NCBI GenBank assembly: GCA_963795775.1
Contig: CAWCJL010000003.1
Coordinates: forward strand, 248,001 to 312,000
Direction: 5' to 3'
Length of the DNA stretch: 64,000 nucleotides
Source: CAWCJL01 sp963795775
Lineage (GTDB): Bacteria > Acidobacteriota > Terriglobia > Terriglobales > Acidobacteriaceae
The notes below the pieces were generated by a model, which saw nothing but the letters and a program-made list of their open reading frames with translations, was not told where the DNA came from and made no database searches. The position numbers and the translations under genes were made by a program. Shown here piece by piece: positions 1 through 8,670 of this stretch (position 1 is its first letter; every line of letters starts with the position of its first letter).

Positions 1-3000
1 GATTGAAGGTGTTGAAGTTCTCCCAACGGAATTCTAGATTTGTTAGGTCAGCGGCAAGAGGAGACTTGAAAGGAAAGACTTTCCCAAAAGACCAATCTGC
101 ATCATAAAACGCTGGTCCGCGCATAATTCCCGGCCGTGCGTTTCCCCAAACGCAGCATACCGGTGGTGTTTCGAATGCCGCTGCGTTCAACCACTGGTGC
201 CGGTTCTTGCTGCCGGAGTAAAGTGACACTCCCGGTACTCGGTTGGGACGTTGAGACCAATCAGCATTAAGGGTACTGGCATCGCTGTCCGTGGGCGCCA
301 ACGCTAATCCGGACTGCAGCGTTGTGAGTCCATCAAAGGTCCAGCCACCTAAGAGGGTTTGACTTATACGACCAGCATTCGCTCCGAAGCGCTGCCCTCT
401 GCCATAAGGCACTTGAAAGGTGTGCGTTGTCGTCCAGACAATTGCCCTATTAAGGTAAGAGACGCCATAACTTCCCTTAATGTCATAGGGATTGCCACCC
501 TGCGGGCCCCTGTTTCCGATTTCGTCGTCCAGCGCCTTGGACCATGTGAACGAAGAGTGAAAGCTATAGCCGTTGGTGAACCGTTTTTCAGCAGTGGCCT
601 CAAGGGCGTTGAAGTTGGAGCTGTCGCACGTGCAATTAACATATATCTGACCAGTAAAGCCAAATTTCTGGTAATAGGGCCGGCGGCTCAATAGGTCGCC
701 CGGGGCCGCGGGAGCGGCATCAACGTTATATAGAGAGTAGTCGAGATTCGTCCCCCTGTTTCCGACGTATGCGACAGACAGTGTCAGATCTTTTGCGATC
801 TCCCGCTGTATGGTGACGTTCCAGGAATCAATGCTCGGTATTTTGCGTACGAATGGGAACGCTTTGGCAAAATCGTTCGGAGGAGGTGTGAGTATACCAG
901 AGGCGGGGAAAACTGGCGCAGGAGGTGTCGGAGGGCCCTGGTTCATGGGAAAGATGGGCGAATAGGTGCTGGACTGGGTAATTACCTGCGCTTGTGCAAT
1001 TGGATAGGAAGAGTCGAGATGATTGAATGCAGCATCGAAGCCATTCATGAAATAACTACGGCCCAGACCCGCTCGTATGACCGTCTTCTCTGTCAGTTTA
1101 TACGCGATCCCGACGCGAGGCGCGAAATTGTTGTAGCGCGGCTGTACATTGGAAAATTTGGAAATGTGTCCCAATCCTGCGAGAATCAGGTTGCCGGTAT
1201 CAAGATCGTAGTTTACGTCGCCACCGGCCTTTTTGGGTGTAACGGGAGAAATATAATCCCAACGCAAGCCGTAGTTAAGTGTTAGTCTTGGGGTCACCCT
1301 CCATATATCGCCACCATAGCCGGACAGGCGAGTGGCCCGCTCATCTGGCCACAATATAAATTGACCGCGCTGGAAGAAATTTGGATCCCCTAAAAGAAAA
1401 CTAGCCATACTCACCCCGGACGCAGCAACGTCTGCACTTCCAGTGATGGATTGAGAGAAGTCGAATTCACCCCGCGTGCTCTGATTCAGCGTGAAGAGAT
1501 CTTCGAGGTTTCTGCGTACGTCGGCACCCCACCGGAGTTCGTGATTCCCTGCCGTTCTGGTCCAATTGTTCACGAGTTGGAACATGGTGGATCTGTCTAG
1601 TCGGGGAACGGAACCGAAGATGCCCATGCTAAAGGAACCCACCGGGCCAGCTATCGATATCCCGGCCAGGCCATCCGCAATCTTTGTCCCATCGTTAATG
1701 TTGGGAATGCCTACCTGATCGTTAGTTCGCAGGTTGGAGTCGTTCTGGTATTCATTGAGAAAGAATCGCGCATAGCCAAGACGCAATTCTCCGAGAAGAT
1801 TCGGGCTGAACGTGTGGGTGTAGTTAAAGGACAATAACTGATTCCGACTGTTAGTTGTGGCCGGATTCCCGCCCCCTATGGAAGGACCACCGGCCACGAT
1901 GCCGAACACTCCAGGACTCTGAAGGTAGGACCACATATAGGAATAGCGCTCAAACAGCTTGTCGCGATCGGAAATGTTCCAATCGATTCGCTCATCAATC
2001 TCGTCCGTATTGAACGGAGACGTCCCATGACCGAGATAGTTGCTGTCCGTGCCCTGATTCACATTTGCGTGCGGTAAGAGAGAAAGGAGTTTGACAGATA
2101 CGGGATTGAAGCGGCCGTCAGGTATCCGGTTGCCGGGAAACTGAACTCGTCCCGTCCCGTCTGCATTCCCAGTGGACGGATCAAATATGGGGTGGGAGGC
2201 CGCAACTGCACTGAAGTCGCCATTGCGAAAGGCGTCGTTGGGAACTGTGGTCAGGAGATTGGCTCCTAACGACCGCCTATTGAGACGGTAGTCGGCAAAG
2301 AAGAAAACCTTATTCTTCTTGATCGGACCGCCAAGAGCGACTCCTCCAATATTTTCGTTAAATGGAGCCACGCCTGTCCCTGTTCCATGTGGCCCGGTTC
2401 CCGGCACCTTCTCGGTGAAGGGATTCGCAGCAAACGTTGCGGAGTTGCTATTTGTCCAGTATGCCGAACCGTGCAAGCTGTTGGTGCCGGATTTGGTAAC
2501 GTACTGTGCGACCATTCCACCCACCGACCCGTACTCAGGGTCGTAGTTGGACGTCGTGATTTTTAGTTCTTGGACTGAATCTGGCGGAGGCACGATGATC
2601 TGGAGCCCCGTAAAGCCCCATGCGATATCGGAGATCCCGTCGACCTGGTAATCGTTTGCCATCCAAAGCTGACCGTTCACTGAGGTCATAAATCCTTCGG
2701 ATGGATTCTCATTATTGCCAATCTGAAAGCTATACGGCACCACACCAGGCGCAGTCAAATATAGCGTTGTGAGATTGTCGTTGATGACCGGCAGTCTCTC
2801 GAGCGCATGTTGGCCGATGACATCATCAACATCAGTTCTCTCTGTCTTCAGGGCTGCCGGCGCGGCTGTCACGATGACCTGCTGCGTTGTCGAGCCCGGA
2901 TTTAAGCTGGCATCCACACGCACATTGGAGTCAACCCGGAGTTCCACATGCTGCCTGGAATACGTGTTGAAGCCGTTCGCCGTGACAGTCACGGTGTATT

Positions 3001-3283
3001 GACCCGCAAGGATGTGCGTAATGTTGTAAAAGCCCGAGCTTTCTGTGGTCCCGTGGGTCTGTACTCCGGTCCTCTCTTCCTGAACGGTGACATCGGCACC
3101 TGGAATTGCAGCCCCACTCTTGTCTGTCACAAATCCTGATATCGAACCCGAAGTCGCTTGGCCACTTGCGACGTAGGCCCCTCCGCATGCGAAAACAATC
3201 AGCAACAAGGCGCGGAGCAAAGCGCCTGCTTGCCATACGTATGTTTCGTTACGCCTTTCGACACGCGATATCAGCTGTTCCAT
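1..3283 (-). CDS. TonB-dependent receptor, Oar-like (partial, runs off left edge)
   Basis: The frame is open from ATG 3283 to the window edge, about 1094 codons without a stop, so the C-terminus is missing. GGGAGG lies 4 nt before the ATG. The protein begins with a signal-peptide-like segment (hydrophobic LLRALLLIVFACGG), then at about residues 45-130 a carboxypeptidase-regulatory-like/CarboxypepD_reg domain (SGSISGFVTDKSGAAIPGA), then a plug domain (QVDGISD, VQELKITTSNYDPEYG) and a long beta-barrel. This is the Oar-like receptor architecture expanded in Acidobacteria, where such proteins import oligosaccharides across the outer membrane using TonB energy. It lies beside the GH32 operon on the same strand, so fructan oligosaccharides are the likely substrate; that is inference from context. 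Base composition is visibly lower in GC than the rest of the window. A well-placed promoter precedes it. Confidence 0.88.
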   Translation of the reverse strand, partial: MEQLISRVERRNETYVWQAGALLRALLLIVFACGGAYVASGQATSGSISGFVTDKSGAAIPGADVTVQEERTGVQTHGTTESSGFYNITHILAGQYTVTVTANGFNTYSRQHVELRVDSNVRVDASLNPGSTTQQVIVTAAPAALKTERTDVDDVIGQHALERLPVINDNLTTLYLTAPGVVPYSFQIGNNENPSEGFMTSVNGQLWMANDYQVDGISDIAWGFTGLQIIVPPPDSVQELKITTSNYDPEYGSVGGMVAQYVTKSGTNSLHGSAYWTNSNSATFAANPFTEKVPGTGPHGTGTGVAPFNENIGGVALGGPIKKNKVFFFADYRLNRRSLGANLLTTVPNDAFRNGDFSAVAASHPIFDPSTGNADGTGRVQFPGNRIPDGRFNPVSVKLLSLLPHANVNQGTDSNYLGHGTSPFNTDEIDERIDWNISDRDKLFERYSYMWSYLQSPGVFGIVAGGPSIGGGNPATTNSRNQLLSFNYTHTFSPNLLGELRLGYARFFLNEYQNDSNLRTNDQVGIPNINDGTKIADGLAGISIAGPVGSFSMGIFGSVPRLDRSTMFQLVNNWTRTAGNHELRWGADVRRNLEDLFTLNQSTRGEFDFSQSITGSADVAASGVSMASFLLGDPNFFQRGQFILWPDERATRLSGYGGDIWRVTPRLTLNYGLRWDYISPVTPKKAGGDVNYDLDTGNLILAGLGHISKFSNVQPRYNNFAPRVGIAYKLTEKTVIRAGLGRSYFMNGFDAAFNHLDSSYPIAQAQVITQSSTYSPIFPMNQGPPTPPAPVFPASGILTPPPNDFAKAFPFVRKIPSIDSWNVTIQREIAKDLTLSVAYVGNRGTNLDYSLYNVDAAPAAPGDLLSRRPYYQKFGFTGQIYVNCTCDSSNFNALEATAEKRFTNGYSFHSSFTWSKALDDEIGNRGPQGGNPYDIKGSYGVSYLNRAIVWTTTHTFQVPYGRGQRFGANAGRISQTLLGGWTFDGLTTLQSGLALAPTDSDASTLNADWSQRPNRVPGVSLYSGSKNRHQWLNAAAFETPPVCCVWGNARPGIMRGPAFYDADWSFGKVFPFKSPLAADLTNLEFRWENFNTFN

Positions 3284-3310
3284 AGAGCCTCCCAAGATCA
3301 ACGCCCAAGT

Positions 3311-3338
3311 TGTATCTAAGCAGGATAAGCAATGTCAA
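3311..3338 (-). promoter_or_regulatory. Probable sigma-70 promoter of the TonB receptor gene
   Basis: Read on the minus strand, a perfect -35 TTGACA (3338-3333) is followed after 16 bases by GATACA (3316-3311). The predicted start of transcription is near 3304, giving a leader of about 20 nt to ATG 3283. An inverted repeat TCAGG-N9-CCTGA lies just upstream of the -35 box (about 3352-3370) and could be an operator. The -10 is a weak match, so this is a prediction only. Confidence 0.45.
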
Positions 3339-3618
3339 TCCAAACTTATAATCAGGCTAGGATAACCTGACTATACAGAATGGCAGAGCGAAAGTCGCAA
3401 GGGGAGGAGTTGGGGCAGATGGACAGATGCGGAAAGGTTCTTAATGCAGCTCAGGCAGGTTGTGGACTGTAAGGGGAACGGGTCGCAGCGCGCAAGAAAT
3501 GGCGCGACTACGGCCCCGGATTCAAAGTGAGGGATCCAGTCCATCAGTGAGGGCAGTCAGGTCCGATTGGCTACACGGCGCAAGTCATCTCGGCTGCCTA
3601 TGCGGTAGGATCCTGCGA
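3339..3618. other. Intergenic region upstream of the TonB receptor gene
   Basis: About 280 bases with no supportable gene between the receptor promoter and the end of the epimerase-like gene. It holds the inverted repeat near 3352-3370 and the 10-mer TGACTATACA (3368-3377), which recurs in the kinase promoter at 7212-7221 on the other strand. I see no terminator. Confidence 0.5.
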
Positions 3619-4692
3619 TCACAGCAGGGCGACTATCCTGTCGCCATCCCAACGCACGCCCTCGGGCACCGATGCAGCGACCCGCAAAAACGCACAATAC
3701 CGCACGGAACGAGACGACAGCGCGGGAATCCATCGGAATGTGGGCGTGTTGAACATGTTTCCGCGCTGCACCATCTCCCGTCGCGATTCCACCATGGGAG
3801 ACGCGCCGAACTCCATCCCCAGCGCGAAGCCATCGCTGTTCCACGGAGCCCAGGGTCGGAGATGATTCTCTTCCCATCGCGCGAGCCAAGGGAAGTCTTC
3901 GCGCGTCCATACGTAGCCAAATGCCAGCTTGTAATGCGGCGACCACGCCACAAAGAATGCGTGGTGCTCCGCCGTATTCATCAGGTGCGCGGTGAAGCCA
4001 CCGGACACTTCCTCTGTGGTGAAAGTGCTCAGATCGTCGACCCCACCGTCCTTCCGCGGACACAGCGGCCATTCGAACTCCGCACCCGGCGTTTGCATGC
4101 CCAGCCCGGCGTTGAAGTCCCGTTCATAAACTTTCGAACGAATACCTGAAAGCCTGAACTGCGTGCTTCCGCCTTCCAGGAAAGGAGCGCCCATCGTGAC
4201 ATGCTGCGTCCATCCGATCGGCCGGTCGGTGCACGAAGAGTTCTCCACCGTCTCTTCGATACTCACCACCCCGTCATTCGCGATCTCGATACAGCGCCGG
4301 AAGCTCATCTCGGCTTTCGGCAGATTCGCAGACAGCTCTAAGCGTCGTTCATCGCCGGTCATCTCATAGGTGGCAACCGATGCTTCGCCGTGGACCGGAA
4401 TTCCTGCGGCAGCTTCTTCGGCATCGGGGCTGCCGAACAGGTCCAGGCAGATGTTGTGCCCGATCAAGCCCGCAACCAGGCGCGACTCCGGGCCGTGGCC
4501 ATACTCGGCGTGCAGTGCCGGCGAGAACTCCGACGGCTCGATTGACCTCCATCCGGGTACCCACAACGGACTCACGCCCGTGTCTTTGTGCAGCAGTTCG
4601 GCTATGTGACCGCCTTCCTGTGTAACCGTCAAGCGAAGTTCACTACTCTCAATCTGCGCAGCACGCCGGCCCTGAAATGTGGATCGGTTCAT
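3619..4692 (-). CDS. Aldose-1-epimerase-like protein (galactose mutarotase fold)
   Basis: 357 aa, no signal peptide. The pattern VTQEGGHIAELLHK near the N-terminus, a central beta-sandwich with conserved ENSSCTDRPIGWTQHVTMG, and a C-terminal EFGASPM segment fit the galactose-mutarotase-like superfamily (aldose 1-epimerase/DUF4432 type). Such enzymes interconvert sugar anomers in the cytoplasm; the true substrate is not known. The start chosen is ATG 4692, whose ATGA overlaps the stop of the GH32 gene, implying translational coupling; a longer frame begins 33 nt upstream inside the GH32 gene. It is the last gene of the kinase-GH32-epimerase operon, which suggests a role with fructose or glucose released from fructan, but this is inference. 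Confidence 0.75.
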   Translation of the reverse strand: MNRSTFQGRRAAQIESSELRLTVTQEGGHIAELLHKDTGVSPLWVPGWRSIEPSEFSPALHAEYGHGPESRLVAGLIGHNICLDLFGSPDAEEAAAGIPVHGEASVATYEMTGDERRLELSANLPKAEMSFRRCIEIANDGVVSIEETVENSSCTDRPIGWTQHVTMGAPFLEGGSTQFRLSGIRSKVYERDFNAGLGMQTPGAEFEWPLCPRKDGGVDDLSTFTTEEVSGGFTAHLMNTAEHHAFFVAWSPHYKLAFGYVWTREDFPWLARWEENHLRPWAPWNSDGFALGMEFGASPMVESRREMVQRGNMFNTPTFRWIPALSSRSVRYCAFLRVAASVPEGVRWDGDRIVALL

Positions 4693-6233
4693 CGTGTCTG
4701 GTTCCAAACCGACCGGAGCTTCCAAATTTCCCCCTTCGCGGACAGCGGCTTCCCCATTGCGGAAAAGACCTCCACCCTACTGCTCTGCGATAACGGAAAG
4801 ATCAGATCTGTCATTGCGATGGTTCCGCTCTGCGCGTAGGCCTCCACCGACGAGCGGTCGACGACGAGCTTCAAGTCGTAGGGCCTGCCATGGACCAGCG
4901 GTGCCGACGTCCGCGTCAGAAATCCCGGTCCAATTGCCGCGCCCGACTTAGTGCGATCGATATAGAACTGGCTTTTCTCGCGGTCAAAGCCAATCTCTGT
5001 CCAGTGCTGATCATCCGAGTAGAGTCGTACTCCGAAACGGGACTCCGTTATGGTTCCGAACTGCAGGTCCAATTCGAACGGCGCTCCCTCTGTCGCAATT
5101 ACCTTGATTTCAGGACCCGGGCCTGCTGCTACAGCAATAGGTTTCCCCCCTTCGCGCAGGGGCGCAATCACCGGCTCCTGTTCCAGCGCCAGGCCGGCCG
5201 CGTCCTTCAAGAGCGAAAGGCGCCGCGGAAGGCTCATTTGCCCACGCCAGGGAGATGTGGGTAACTTCGCCGCATATTGCCAGTTGCTCATCCACCCAAT
5301 CAGCACGGGCCTATCCCGTTTCGGCAGCCCATTGAAGCTGATGGCACAATAGTCATCCTTGCCGTAGTTCGTCCATCCGTGCGCGCCTGGGTCGCTCGAC
5401 ACTGTAAAGCTCTTCCCGTCGAAGCTGCCCAGAAAATACTGCTCACCCGAGCCCCCTTGCGGGGCTCCGGGATTCAGTCCCACCTTCAGCGCCCACATCC
5501 CTTCCCCCTGGCCACTAGCCGCTGGAATCCGAAGCAGGTCCGGGCATTCCCAGTCTCCCGCCACATCACCCGCGGGCCCAAAGTCGCTCAGTTGCGTCCA
5601 CTGTTTCAAATTTGACGAGCTGTAAAAGCGCACCTTGTGCTCCTTCGGCAACGACACGGCCATGACCCACCGCCGTTCCTTCTCGTCCCACGAGACACTC
5701 GGATCGCGGAAGTCGGCCATGTGCAGGTCAAGCACCGGATTGCCCGGATAGGTGGTCCATGTGCGCCCGCTGTCCCGGCTGTAGGCGATGTTCTGCGTTT
5801 GCAGATTCCCGTGCGCCTTGTCGCTATTGCCCGTGTAGATAGCTACCAGGCACTCCGTTTTTGGCGCACAGAAGCCGCTTGTGTTCTCCCGGTCGACCAC
5901 CACGCTCCCGGTGAAAACCATCGTGCCGTCATGCTCCGCAATGGCGACCGGCAGCTCACGCCAATGCAGCAGGTCGGTGCTAACGGCGTGTCCCCAGCTC
6001 ATGTGCCCCCATTCGTCTCCGAAGGGGTTGTACTGGTAAAACAGGTGGTATTCGCCGTGGAAGTACACCAGCCCGTTTGGGTCGTTCGTCCAGTGTTCAC
6101 GAGGCGAAAAGTGCACCTGTGGCCGGTACGGCTGATCGTATCCGCCGTTTTGGGATTGCGCGGTCTGTCCGCAGAACGCGGTCACCACCGCAAGGACAGC
6201 GCTCACCAGTCTGAGCGTTCTTACTCTCGTCAT
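4689..6233 (-). CDS. Glycoside hydrolase family 32 (levanase/fructanase/invertase type)
   Basis: 514 aa with an N-terminal signal peptide (cleavage probably after residues 21-27), so exported to the periplasm or beyond. The GH32 hallmarks are present: WTNDPNG with nucleophile D51, RDP at 176-178 (transition-state stabiliser) and ECPD with acid/base E229. A five-bladed propeller is followed by a C-terminal beta-sandwich (about 360-514), as in levanases and inulinases. The enzyme hydrolyses beta-fructosidic bonds in levan, inulin or sucrose; motifs alone do not tell which. GGAG sits 8 nt before the ATG. It lies 19 nt after the fructokinase gene and overlaps the epimerase-like gene by ATGA, so the three form one operon. 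Confidence 0.93.
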   Translation of the reverse strand: MTRVRTLRLVSAVLAVVTAFCGQTAQSQNGGYDQPYRPQVHFSPREHWTNDPNGLVYFHGEYHLFYQYNPFGDEWGHMSWGHAVSTDLLHWRELPVAIAEHDGTMVFTGSVVVDRENTSGFCAPKTECLVAIYTGNSDKAHGNLQTQNIAYSRDSGRTWTTYPGNPVLDLHMADFRDPSVSWDEKERRWVMAVSLPKEHKVRFYSSSNLKQWTQLSDFGPAGDVAGDWECPDLLRIPAASGQGEGMWALKVGLNPGAPQGGSGEQYFLGSFDGKSFTVSSDPGAHGWTNYGKDDYCAISFNGLPKRDRPVLIGWMSNWQYAAKLPTSPWRGQMSLPRRLSLLKDAAGLALEQEPVIAPLREGGKPIAVAAGPGPEIKVIATEGAPFELDLQFGTITESRFGVRLYSDDQHWTEIGFDREKSQFYIDRTKSGAAIGPGFLTRTSAPLVHGRPYDLKLVVDRSSVEAYAQSGTIAMTDLIFPLSQSSRVEVFSAMGKPLSAKGEIWKLRSVWNQTR

Positions 6234-6252
6234 CCTCGATCTCCTTTGCCCA

Positions 6253-7173
6253 TCAGTTCGCTATCGCGTGCTCACTCGGGATCGCCGCCAATGCCAGGCA
6301 CTCCTGCAGCGACCAATCCGGTGTGGCCCCGGCGCGACTGGCTACTATGGACCCTAGCGCGTTAGCGAACCGGGAGGTCTGCAGCACCGGCCACCCGTGA
6401 TGGTATCCGTGCAGAAACGCCGCGGCGAAGGCGTCGCCCGCGCCCACAGTGTCCTGCACCGTCGTCGAATAACCAGCAATGGTGTGTGCGGTCCGGCTCT
6501 CAAAGACCAGGCACCCAGCCGCGCCGAGCGTCACGCAGATGCTGTCGATCCGGTACTGGGCTGCCCATTGTGCGCAGAAGTCCTCCAACGAGAATTCCTT
6601 CGCGCCCGTTCCAGTCAAGTCGCCGAGGGTCCGTGCCTCATGTTCGTTTAGTTTGAGGATCGAAGCCATTTCGCAGAGGCGTTGAACAAGGGGCAGGTTC
6701 CAGCAGCCAGGCCGCAGGTTCATGTCATAGAACCGCCGGGCTCCCGGCAGGGTCTCAACAAGCTTCCGCGTGATCTCCTCGACCTGCGGCTCCATGTGGA
6801 TCAAGGTGCCGAAATAGAGCCAATCAGGTCTAAGACGCTTCGCCCGTTCGAGCGCCTCCGGAGGCATCTGGACAAAATCGAAAGCCGCGGGGCGCGGTAT
6901 TTCAAAGCACGGCTCGCCTGCCGGGGTCGTCGTCACTTGCGCTACCCCGGTGGGCCTTTCGGCTACAACCCTTACAAACTGCGTATCCAGCCCGAGGGCG
7001 ACCATCGCCTCTTGCGCCAGTTGGCCCCGCTCGTCTGCGCCAACAGCCGTAATCAGCGCGGCTCTATTCCCGAGTCGCGCGGCATTCGCTGAAAAGTTGA
7101 GGGGCGCCCCACCCAGGAGTTCGTTGTCCGGGAACACGTCCCACAGAATCTCGCCAACGCTTAGAATCTGCAT
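6253..7173 (-). CDS. PfkB-family carbohydrate kinase, probable fructokinase
   Basis: 306 aa ribokinase/PfkB fold. The first signature (GGAPLNFSANAARLG, about 22-36) and the second signature with anion hole and catalytic Asp (TVGAGDAFAAAFLHGY) are intact. ATP-dependent phosphorylation of fructose is the likely reaction, since it heads an operon with a GH32 fructan hydrolase. The start chosen is ATG 7173 with AGGAG 7 nt upstream. A longer frame opens at ATG 7212, but that codon lies inside the predicted -10 box, so it should not be translated. Confidence 0.88.
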   Translation of the reverse strand: MQILSVGEILWDVFPDNELLGGAPLNFSANAARLGNRAALITAVGADERGQLAQEAMVALGLDTQFVRVVAERPTGVAQVTTTPAGEPCFEIPRPAAFDFVQMPPEALERAKRLRPDWLYFGTLIHMEPQVEEITRKLVETLPGARRFYDMNLRPGCWNLPLVQRLCEMASILKLNEHEARTLGDLTGTGAKEFSLEDFCAQWAAQYRIDSICVTLGAAGCLVFESRTAHTIAGYSTTVQDTVGAGDAFAAAFLHGYHHGWPVLQTSRFANALGSIVASRAGATPDWSLQECLALAAIPSEHAIAN

Positions 7174-7211
7174 AGAGCTGCTCCTGCGATCGCCTTCACA
7201 ACGTATCATCA

Positions 7212-7241
7212 TGTATAGTCATCGCGCAGCGAATGTGTCTA
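7212..7241 (-). promoter_or_regulatory. Probable promoter of the fructokinase-GH32-epimerase operon
   Basis: On the minus strand TAGACA (7241-7236) is followed after 18 bases by TATACA (7217-7212), giving a start of transcription near 7205 and a leader of about 32 nt to ATG 7173. The -10 is embedded in TGACTATACA, a 10-mer also present at 3368-3377 upstream of the TonB receptor gene. The divergent regulator starts at 7351, so an autoregulated shared control region is plausible. Confidence 0.45.
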
Positions 7242-7350
7242 CCACAATCCTCGCTAACTGAGGAGTCAGCCTGCTAACTTTGCTGCAGACCTGCTCAAGG
7301 TGCCACCCGCATGCAATATGCAGGCCCGCCTATCCGTGCGAGGAATATGT

Positions 7351-8460
7351 ATGACCGACCAACCCGAGCTGAGGAAACAGCCCAAGTACCTGGAGATCAT
7401 CGAATCCCTTCGGCAAGATATTGGATCCGGCCGTTATCGTCCCGGAGCGCGCCTGCCTAGTGAGGCGGAACTCGTCCGCAAGTTCAAGGTCAGCCGCATG
7501 ACAGTGGTGAAGGCCATCCAGCAGCTACAGCAGGAGGGCTTGGTTGAGCGCCGGGTGGGGTCCGGCAGCTTCGCCAGCGGTTCCGACTCGAACCAGGGGA
7601 GGGTATTCGGCCTGCTCATCCCGGAACTAGGCGAGACCGAAATCTTTGAGCCTATCTGCCGGGGCATGATGCGCTCTCCATTCCTCCCGAGCCACTCACT
7701 GTCCTGGGGCCACGCGCTTTCCACCAGCAAACAAAAGGAAGACGAAGCCGAGCAACTGTGCCGGCGGTACATCGAACAGCGCGTAGCTGGAGTGTTCTTC
7801 GCACCGCTCGAGTTTTCCTCCCGCAAGGACGTGAACGGCAACATCCTCTCGGCGCTCAGCAAAGCCAAGATCCCTGTCATTCTGCTCGATCGTGATTTCG
7901 TCGAATACCCTGAGCGGAGCAACTATGATCTCGTCGGCCTGAACAACCGTCGGGCCGGCTATGTTGTTACCGATCACCTCGTCCGCCAAGGGGGAAAATG
8001 CATTGCCTTCTTCGCGCGCGAGCATTCCGCTGAGACCGTGGAACACCGCGCTGTCGGTTATCGCGAGGCCTTGATCGCCCATGATCTCCCGATCCATAAG
8101 AGCCTGATCCTCCGCGGAGAACCGTCCGACCCCTCCTTTGTAGAGTCCGCGCTGCGCAAACACCCCATCGACGCTGTCATGTGCGCCAATGACCACACGG
8201 CGGCCAACCTGATGCAAACCCTCATGGGCCTTGGCGTTCGCGTCCCTCAGGACGTGCGCATCGCCGGTGTGGACGATGTCAAATACGCTAGTCTATTGCC
8301 TATACCGCTGACCACCTTCCACCAGCCCTGCGCCGGGATTGGTGCCGCGAGCATGTCCGCGATGCTGGAACGGGTCACCCATCCCGAGCTTCCTACCCGC
8401 TCCATACTGCTGAACGGGCACCTCGTCGTGAGGCAATCCTGCGGCGCAGCGAGGTCCTAA
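7351..8460 (+). CDS. GntR-family transcriptional regulator with LacI-type sugar-binding domain (AraR type)
   Basis: 369 aa. Residues about 8-75 are a GntR winged helix-turn-helix (PKYLEIIESLRQDI, LPSEAELVRKFKVSRMTVVKAI, EGLVERRVGSGSF). Residues about 85-365 are a periplasmic-binding-protein-like ligand domain of the LacI type (GLLIPELGE, VILLDRDF, DAVMCANDHTAANLM, VRIAGVDDVKYASLL). This is the architecture of Bacillus AraR and of many sugar regulators. It lies divergent from the fructokinase operon and upstream of the sugar porter, so it probably represses the locus until a sugar is bound. The start chosen is ATG 7351 with GAGGA about 8 nt upstream; ATG codons at 7300 and 7318 lack such a site. 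Confidence 0.9.
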   Translation: MTDQPELRKQPKYLEIIESLRQDIGSGRYRPGARLPSEAELVRKFKVSRMTVVKAIQQLQQEGLVERRVGSGSFASGSDSNQGRVFGLLIPELGETEIFEPICRGMMRSPFLPSHSLSWGHALSTSKQKEDEAEQLCRRYIEQRVAGVFFAPLEFSSRKDVNGNILSALSKAKIPVILLDRDFVEYPERSNYDLVGLNNRRAGYVVTDHLVRQGGKCIAFFAREHSAETVEHRAVGYREALIAHDLPIHKSLILRGEPSDPSFVESALRKHPIDAVMCANDHTAANLMQTLMGLGVRVPQDVRIAGVDDVKYASLLPIPLTTFHQPCAGIGAASMSAMLERVTHPELPTRSILLNGHLVVRQSCGAARS

Positions 8461-8670
8461 GGCGGTCAATTAACCATCACCAAAACACAGGAGGATCTGC
8501 ATAGGCAGCTTTGTGGCTCACTTCTAATCAATTCAGTTGACTCGCATATAGATATCTCCTGAAAATGTGAACGCTCGAGAAAACCCAGGCCCGTTCCCTT
8601 GGGGAAAAGCCTCGCCCTGAAGGGGTGCAAGAGAGAACGTGTCATCCGAGCCGTTTGTTGGAGACCTGTC

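Noticed and set aside
3460..4149. 229-codon plus-strand frame over the epimerase-like gene
   Set aside because: His/Arg/Pro-rich antisense reading with no ribosome site; the minus-strand gene is operon-linked and family-like.
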